Made by a program: the position numbers and the translations under genes. Under the pieces are notes generated by a model. That model did no database searches, was not told the origin of the DNA, and saw only the letters and a list, made by a program, of their open reading frames with translations. A DNA stretch of 9,800 bases from an uncultured Chlorobiota bacterium (GTDB taxonomy: Bacteria > Bacteroidota > Bacteroidia > Bacteroidales > JAADGE01), in NCBI GenBank assembly GCA_947311125.1, contig CAMZKI010000285.1, positions 1 to 9,800 on the forward strand, written 5' to 3'. Of this stretch, positions 6,654 to 9,800 are shown piece after piece. Every line of letters starts with the position of its first letter. Position 1 is the first letter of the stretch.

Positions 6654-7643
6654 ATGGCGGAAGCAAATTTTATTGATTACGTTAAAATACATTGTAAATC
6701 AGGTAACGGAGGTGCAGGGTCGGTACATTTTTATCGAGATAAACGAACGACTAAAGGCGGTCCTGACGGTGGTGACGGCGGCAGAGGTGGACATATAATT
6801 TTGAAAGGAAACAGACACAAATGGACACTCCTGCACCTGAAATACAGAAAACACGTCAGAGCAGAGCACGGTGAACCGGGAAGAGCAAATAACAAGTTCG
6901 GTGCAGAAGGCAGCGATGTTATTTTAGACGTCCCTCTCGGAACGGTCGCAAAGAATGCTGAAACAGGAGAACTCTTATTTGAAATTACCGAACACGGTGA
7001 AGAGAAAATTTTGATGAAAGGCGGCAGAGGAGGATTAGGAAACACAAATTTTAAAACATCTGTAAATCAGGCACCTCGTTATGCACAACCGGGAGAAGAG
7101 GGAGAAGAGGCTTGGATTATTTTGGAACTCAAAATATTGGCAGATGTAGGACTTGTGGGCTTTCCGAATGCCGGAAAATCTACTTTGCTGTCGATTATTT
7201 CGGCGGCTAAACCCAAAATTGCAAATTATGAATTTACGACACTTGCTCCTAATTTGGGAATGGTAAAATATCGTAACGGACAATCTTTTGTAATGGCTGA
7301 TATACCCGGAATTATCGAAGGAGCATCTGAAGGCAGAGGGCTTGGGCTAAGGTTTTTACGACATATCGAACGTAATTCGGTATTACTTTTTATGATACCG
7401 GCAGATGCCGATGACATAAAAAAAGAATATCATATTTTATTAAACGAGTTGAAAGAATATAACCCCGAACTTCTTGACAAAGAAAGAATTCTTGCTGTTA
7501 CGAAATCAGATTTGGCAGATGAAGAACTAATTACCGAAATGAAAAAAGATTTGCCGAATATTCCGTATGTTTTTATTTCCGCAGTTACACAAAAAGGTTT
7601 AGACGAACTTAAGGATATTATTTGGCAAGCTCTAAACAGCTGA
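6654..7643 (+). CDS. obgE: Obg family GTPase, ribosome-associated
   Basis: Essential cytoplasmic GTPase that binds the 50S subunit and acts in late ribosome assembly and stress control. It has 329 residues. Residues 1-158 form the glycine-rich Obg fold (FIDYVKIHCKSGNGGAGSVHF, GGPDGGDGGRGGH at 35-47, MKGGRGGLGNTNFKTS near 121-136). The G domain follows: P-loop GFPNAGKST (169-177), switch I with TT at 195-196, DIPGIIEGASEGRGLG (216-231), TKSD (283-286) and SA (309-310). The G4 motif has Thr in place of the usual Asn of NKxD, as Obg proteins often do. The protein stops after the G domain, without the C-terminal OCT domain; this short form is common outside Firmicutes. It faces glutamine synthetase, 51 bases away. 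Confidence 0.97.
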   Translation: MAEANFIDYVKIHCKSGNGGAGSVHFYRDKRTTKGGPDGGDGGRGGHIILKGNRHKWTLLHLKYRKHVRAEHGEPGRANNKFGAEGSDVILDVPLGTVAKNAETGELLFEITEHGEEKILMKGGRGGLGNTNFKTSVNQAPRYAQPGEEGEEAWIILELKILADVGLVGFPNAGKSTLLSIISAAKPKIANYEFTTLAPNLGMVKYRNGQSFVMADIPGIIEGASEGRGLGLRFLRHIERNSVLLFMIPADADDIKKEYHILLNELKEYNPELLDKERILAVTKSDLADEELITEMKKDLPNIPYVFISAVTQKGLDELKDIIWQALNS

Positions 7644-7657
7644 AAACGGTAGAGTCG

Positions 7658-7686
7658 AAAAAGGGAACAAAAAACAGATTGTTCCC
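7658..7686 (-). terminator. Hairpin terminator between obgE and glutamine synthetase
   Basis: A perfect 8-bp stem (GGGAACAA at 7663-7670 with TTGTTCCC at 7679-7686) and an 8-base loop. On the minus strand it is followed by five T (7662-7658), so it acts chiefly as the terminator for the glutamine synthetase transcript, starting 9 bases after its stop. The plus-strand side lacks a T run, but the hairpin may still help stop obgE transcripts. Confidence 0.75.
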
Positions 7687-7694
7687 CTGTCTGT

Positions 7695-9200
7695 TTACAT
7701 GCAATGCAAATATTTTTCAACCAATTTTTTAATTTTATCTTTTTTTCCGTAAAGTTCCTCACTTAAATTTTCATCTTTATATGATTTTAATTTTGAAATA
7801 AAAGTATCAATGGTTCCTTTCGGGAAAATATTATCTCTTTCATAGAAATTACGCTCTTTTTTTAAGTAATCGGCTGATTGAGAGCAAGAAGACGGTAAAG
7901 CAACTAATTTGTCAAGAATGTTTTTGTGCTTATCATCAAAAATATTTACATTCACGTATAAATCTTCGGCACGTTTTAATGAATCAGGATTTGCTAACCC
8001 GTCTTTAGCAGCTAAAATTATTCCTGCCATAAGGTGATACAAATCGGCAGACCCGTCCGGAACACGAAATTCTGCAGTTTGTTTACCTGTTACGTAAGGA
8101 ACTTCTCCTCGTTCTTGCGGATTAGCATCTTTTATCATATCTGTTTTTGCTATCCAGCCGAGAGGGACACGTACTAATACGGAGCGATTACTGTCGCCCC
8201 AGCAAACCATTGTAGGTGCTTCCTGATGCGGAACTAATCTGAGATACGATGTAGGTATAGTATTTCCGAATGCCGTTAAAGATTGTGCTTTGTCTAAGAT
8301 GCCTGCTATTGCTTTTTTTGCGGTGTCCGTCAGTCCTGTTTCGTCAGCCATTACGTTTACATCGTCTTTGTCTATTTGGAAATGAATGTGCATACCGCTG
8401 CCGGCTTTTCCTACGGTAATTTTAGGTGCAAAACTGATAACAACGCCGTATTTTTTTCCCAACATTCTCAATATCCATTTTGCAATTACTAATTGTTCCA
8501 CGGCATTTTCAGGATCAACCGGCATAAACTCTATTTCATGCTGTTCGTACATTAAATTTCCGTCTTTAAAATTTCCAACTTCCGAATGTCCGTATTTTAT
8601 TTTACCTCCGCATTGTGCTATAAGCTGCATTGCTTCCAGTCTCAGGTTTTCGTAATTGGTAAACGGTAGTGACGAATGATAACCTTTTTGGTCAACAGCA
8701 GGGTATAAGTCGTTATTTTTACCTATTATGTAGTATTCTAATTCTCCCATTGCTTTAAATGAAAAGCCTGTCTGTTCTCTGAATATATTATGTGCTTTTT
8801 TTAAAATATATTCGGGAGCACTCTCAAGAGGTTTGCCCTCTTTTGTATAAAAAGAACAAAGAATATCTAATGTCGGTTTTTCTGTAAAAGGGTTTACAAA
8901 AGCTGTGCTGAAACGCGGAATTACATATAAATCACTCGAATCAGCGTGTATGTAAGAAAACAAACTTGAGCCGTCAACACGTTCTCCTGTAGCAAAAACT
9001 GATTCCAAATAATTTTTTCCGGTAATTACAAAATTTAAAGTCTTTAATTTCCCGTCTTCCCCCACATATCTGAAATTAAGCATTTCGATATTGTTATCGT
9101 CTATAAATTTTATAATATCATAACGAGTAAATTCACTTGCCGGTTTTTTCAGATGCTGAACCAGTTTATTCGGATTCATTAATATTTCAAGTTCCCTCAT
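7695..9200 (-). CDS. glnA: Glutamine synthetase, type I fold
   Basis: Cytoplasmic ATP-dependent enzyme joining ammonia to glutamate. It has 501 residues from the first ATG. Met8 (9179) begins MNPNKLVQHL, the usual start in Bacteroidetes homologues, and is my preferred start. Motifs: DGSS latch (76-79); GELEYYI (152-158) with metal-binding Glu153 and Glu155; HSEVGNF with Glu207; EQHEIEF with Glu222; GSGMHIHF (267-274) with His271; RLVPHQEAP (321-329); NRSVLVRVP (338-346); and EFRVPD (377-382). All catalytic positions are filled. At the place where adenylylated enzymes carry the target tyrosine, the sequence reads NVNIFDD with Phe, so GlnE-type adenylylation looks impossible. The length is greater than the roughly 470 residues of E. 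coli GlnA and far below GSIII. It converges on obgE and is followed by a terminator. A related gamma-glutamyl ligase is the main alternative, but the full active site favours true glutamine synthetase. Confidence 0.9.
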   Translation of the reverse strand: MRELEILMNPNKLVQHLKKPASEFTRYDIIKFIDDNNIEMLNFRYVGEDGKLKTLNFVITGKNYLESVFATGERVDGSSLFSYIHADSSDLYVIPRFSTAFVNPFTEKPTLDILCSFYTKEGKPLESAPEYILKKAHNIFREQTGFSFKAMGELEYYIIGKNNDLYPAVDQKGYHSSLPFTNYENLRLEAMQLIAQCGGKIKYGHSEVGNFKDGNLMYEQHEIEFMPVDPENAVEQLVIAKWILRMLGKKYGVVISFAPKITVGKAGSGMHIHFQIDKDDVNVMADETGLTDTAKKAIAGILDKAQSLTAFGNTIPTSYLRLVPHQEAPTMVCWGDSNRSVLVRVPLGWIAKTDMIKDANPQERGEVPYVTGKQTAEFRVPDGSADLYHLMAGIILAAKDGLANPDSLKRAEDLYVNVNIFDDKHKNILDKLVALPSSCSQSADYLKKERNFYERDNIFPKGTIDTFISKLKSYKDENLSEELYGKKDKIKKLVEKYLHCM

Positions 9201-9487
9201 AATTTTTTTAATTTTAATAAATTTAAACGGTAAAAATAATAAATGATTAAAGTAAAACTATTTTTTAAAAGATAATATAAAACATAAACAGAAGGGTAGG
9301 GTTTTATTTACGGCTACTTTTTTAATATGCACAAGTGAATGTTTTTTGTTTAAAGGAGATGACTTTTACACATATCTCTTTAAAGATAAGAATCTGTCTA
9401 GAGAGTATAAAAACTCTACGGGCTTACAGATGAGAAAATAAAAATAATAGAGAAAGGAGCAAAATAAAAAGACGTATAAAAAAACAA
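9201..9487. other. Gene-free AT-rich region upstream of glutamine synthetase
   Basis: About 290 bases with no credible coding sequence in either strand. It should carry the glutamine synthetase promoter, but no exact TAnnTTTG is present on the minus strand; the nearest is TAGTTTTA (9252-9259), one mismatch. It also holds a stem-loop at 9349-9384 and a weaker AGAGT/ACTCT hairpin near 9402-9417. No recognised riboswitch or RNA family is apparent to me. Confidence 0.6.
9349..9384. other. Stem-loop in the gene-free region
   Basis: TTTAAAGGAGAT (9349-9360) pairs with ATCTCTTTAAA (9374-9384) over 11 base pairs with one bulged G and a 13-base loop. Neither side is followed by a clear T run, so it is not an ordinary terminator. 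It could be part of a leader or small RNA, or chance pairing in AT-rich DNA. Confidence 0.35.
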
Positions 9488-9516
9488 AAGCCTCGCAAAT
9501 TAAATTTGCAAGGCTT
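9482..9516 (-). terminator. Strong hairpin terminator downstream of the tRNA fragment
   Basis: AAGCCTCGCAAAT (9488-9500) and ATTTGCAAGGCTT (9504-9516) form a 13-bp stem with a 3-base loop. In plus orientation one pair is a C-A mismatch; in minus orientation it is a G-U wobble, and the stem runs into TTTTGTTTT, so the minus strand is the functional one. It starts 11 bases after the 3' end of the minus-strand tRNA fragment, as expected for that tRNA's own terminator. The short T-rich stretch TTTATTTT on the plus side could also stop weak rightward transcription. Confidence 0.75.
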
Positions 9517-9527
9517 TATTTTAAGAG

Positions 9528-9573
9528 TGATCCTTGGCAGATTTGAACTGCTGACCCCTTGCCTGTCAAGCAG
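9528..9573 (-). tRNA. Truncated tRNA 3' half (Val-GAC-like), likely attachment site
   Basis: Read on the minus strand, this gives the second half of a tRNA: anticodon loop TTGACAG (9569-9563, anticodon GAC, valine by the code), stem side GCAAG, variable loop GGGTC, T-arm AGCAG-TTCAAAT-CTGCC (four pairs; the outermost A-C is mismatched), acceptor strand AAGGATC and discriminator A at 9528. CCA is not encoded. The anticodon stem pairs for only three bases (TGC with GCA) before the match fails, and no D-arm or matching 5' acceptor strand (expected GATCCTT) lies beyond it. So the 5' half is absent and the gene is not functional as seen. The minus-strand terminator just downstream supports a real former tRNA locus. 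Identity as valine is inferred from the loop alone. Confidence 0.6.
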
Positions 9574-9688
9574 AAAACAGCATTTTTGCTAATTATCACA
9601 TATTTGCCTTATGTTTTTATTATCAGTCATTTATGAACTTTTTGTCTTTTTATTTATTGTCTGTTTATTGGCTTTTTTCATGCTAAAA

Positions 9689-9718
9689 GTGCAAGTTGTG
9701 TGCAAATCGTGTGCAAAT
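9689..9718 (+). repeat. Three GTGCAA repeats at exact 11-bp spacing
   Basis: GTGCAA occurs at 9689-9694, 9700-9705 and 9711-9716. The last two are part of longer identical 10-mers, GTGTGCAAAT, at 9698-9707 and 9709-9718. The 11-base period is one turn of the helix, so a protein could bind all copies on one face. They lie 30 to 60 bases before the integrase start and are plausible arm-type sites for the integrase or sites for a regulator of it. Confidence 0.6.
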
Positions 9719-9747
9719 TTATTATATATTTACACAAACAAAAAATT

Positions 9748-9800
9748 ATGCAAACTTACTCTATTTCAATCTATTTAGACACAAGAAGAAAAAAAGACAA
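9748..9800 (+). CDS. Tyrosine-type site-specific integrase, N-terminus only
   Basis: Only the first 17 codons are inside the window: MQTYSISIYLDTRRKKD, then the sequence ends. The pattern of a short beta strand followed by 'LDTRR-K' is the hallmark opening of the arm-DNA-binding domain in Bacteroidetes tyrosine recombinases of conjugative transposons and islands. Its position just inside a disrupted tRNA, with phased repeats upstream, agrees. The catalytic domain (Arg...His-x-x-Arg...Tyr) is out of view, so completeness cannot be judged. The start has no Shine-Dalgarno; the upstream TATATATTTAC is only a near match to a -7 box. Confidence 0.75.
   Translation, partial: MQTYSISIYLDTRRKKD

Larger units (their letters stand above)
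9574..9800. mobile_element. One end of an integrative element in a tRNA gene
   Basis: Homology to a tRNA stops abruptly near 9573 and is replaced by non-coding AT-rich sequence that leads to an integrase gene at 9748, with phased repeats between. This is the arrangement expected at one att junction of an integrated conjugative element, genomic island or prophage. The tRNA 3' end stays with the old flank, so the reconstituted tRNA should lie at the far end, outside the window to the right. The element type cannot be told from what is visible. Confidence 0.55.

Noticed and set aside
6731..7045. Minus-strand open frame of 104 codons opposite obgE
   Set aside because: Its Pro/Ser-rich sequence is the reverse of the glycine-rich Obg fold; no start signal or family pattern.
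8386..8655. Plus-strand open frame of 89 codons inside the glutamine synthetase gene
   Set aside because: It lies wholly antisense to a well-conserved gene, and its sequence has no family motif; it is a shadow frame.
9359..9433. Short plus-strand open frame of 24 codons after AAAGGAG
   Set aside because: The Shine-Dalgarno-like bases abut the ATG with no spacing, the frame lies in the stem-loop, and the peptide has no recognisable features.
9528..9573. Plus-strand reading as an Asp tRNA (loop CTGTCAA, anticodon GTC)
   Set aside because: The anticodon arm is nearly symmetric, but the T-loop TTCAAAT and the variable loop fit only the minus strand, and the following terminator is also a minus-strand one.
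9574..9600. Possible degenerate 5' half of the tRNA (GATAATT and an AGCA-AAAA-TGCT hairpin on the minus strand)
   Set aside because: Only five of seven acceptor pairs fit, the D-loop lacks the conserved GG, and the segment is too short for positions 8-26. Probably chance.

Overview
This window looks like chromosomal DNA of an AT-rich member of the Bacteroidetes, with the edge of an integrated element at the right end. Three things point there. Shine-Dalgarno sequences are scarce and starts are A-rich. Bacteroidetes-type -7 boxes (TAnnTTTG) sit before several genes. The partial integrase at the right end has the N-terminus typical of Bacteroidetes tyrosine recombinases, and a conserved thioredoxin/ApbE/DUF4266/DUF3570 gene set is present. 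I cannot name a genus.

Layout from left to right: the C-terminal two thirds of aconitase B (TCA cycle) ending in a clear terminator; a tight four-gene operon (1860-4988) encoding a secreted thioredoxin-fold protein, the FMN transferase ApbE, a tiny DUF4266 lipoprotein with a Gly/Cys tail, and a DUF3570 predicted outer-membrane protein; a secreted DUF3108/TapB-like protein (5092-5781) whose 3' end overlaps by 11 bp a convergent patatin-like phospholipase (5771-6517, minus); then obgE (6654-7643, plus), facing a type I glutamine synthetase (7695-9179 or 9200, minus) across a hairpin terminator.

Beyond glutamine synthetase there is about 290 bp without a gene. Next comes a minus-strand terminator sitting just downstream of what reads as the 3' half of a tRNA (anticodon-loop GAC, so Val-like). 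The tRNA's 5' half is missing and is replaced by sequence leading into an integrase gene that starts at 9748. I interpret this as one end (attachment site) of an integrative element inserted in a tRNA gene. Three GTGCAA repeats spaced exactly 11 bp apart lie just before the integrase.

The most interesting unit is the 1860-4988 operon. All four products carry export signals, so it seems to build an envelope redox or cofactor-bearing module. The DUF3570 protein contains a stretch (Asn-Pro-Phe-Thr-Gly-Ala-Ser) close to the target motif that ApbE flavinylates. The DUF4266 tail ends in Gly-Gly-Gly-Cys-Gly-Cys-Asn, a plausible thiol or metal partner for the thioredoxin-like protein. The functions of the two DUF families are not established to my knowledge. 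The remaining genes are ordinary housekeeping or accessory genes.
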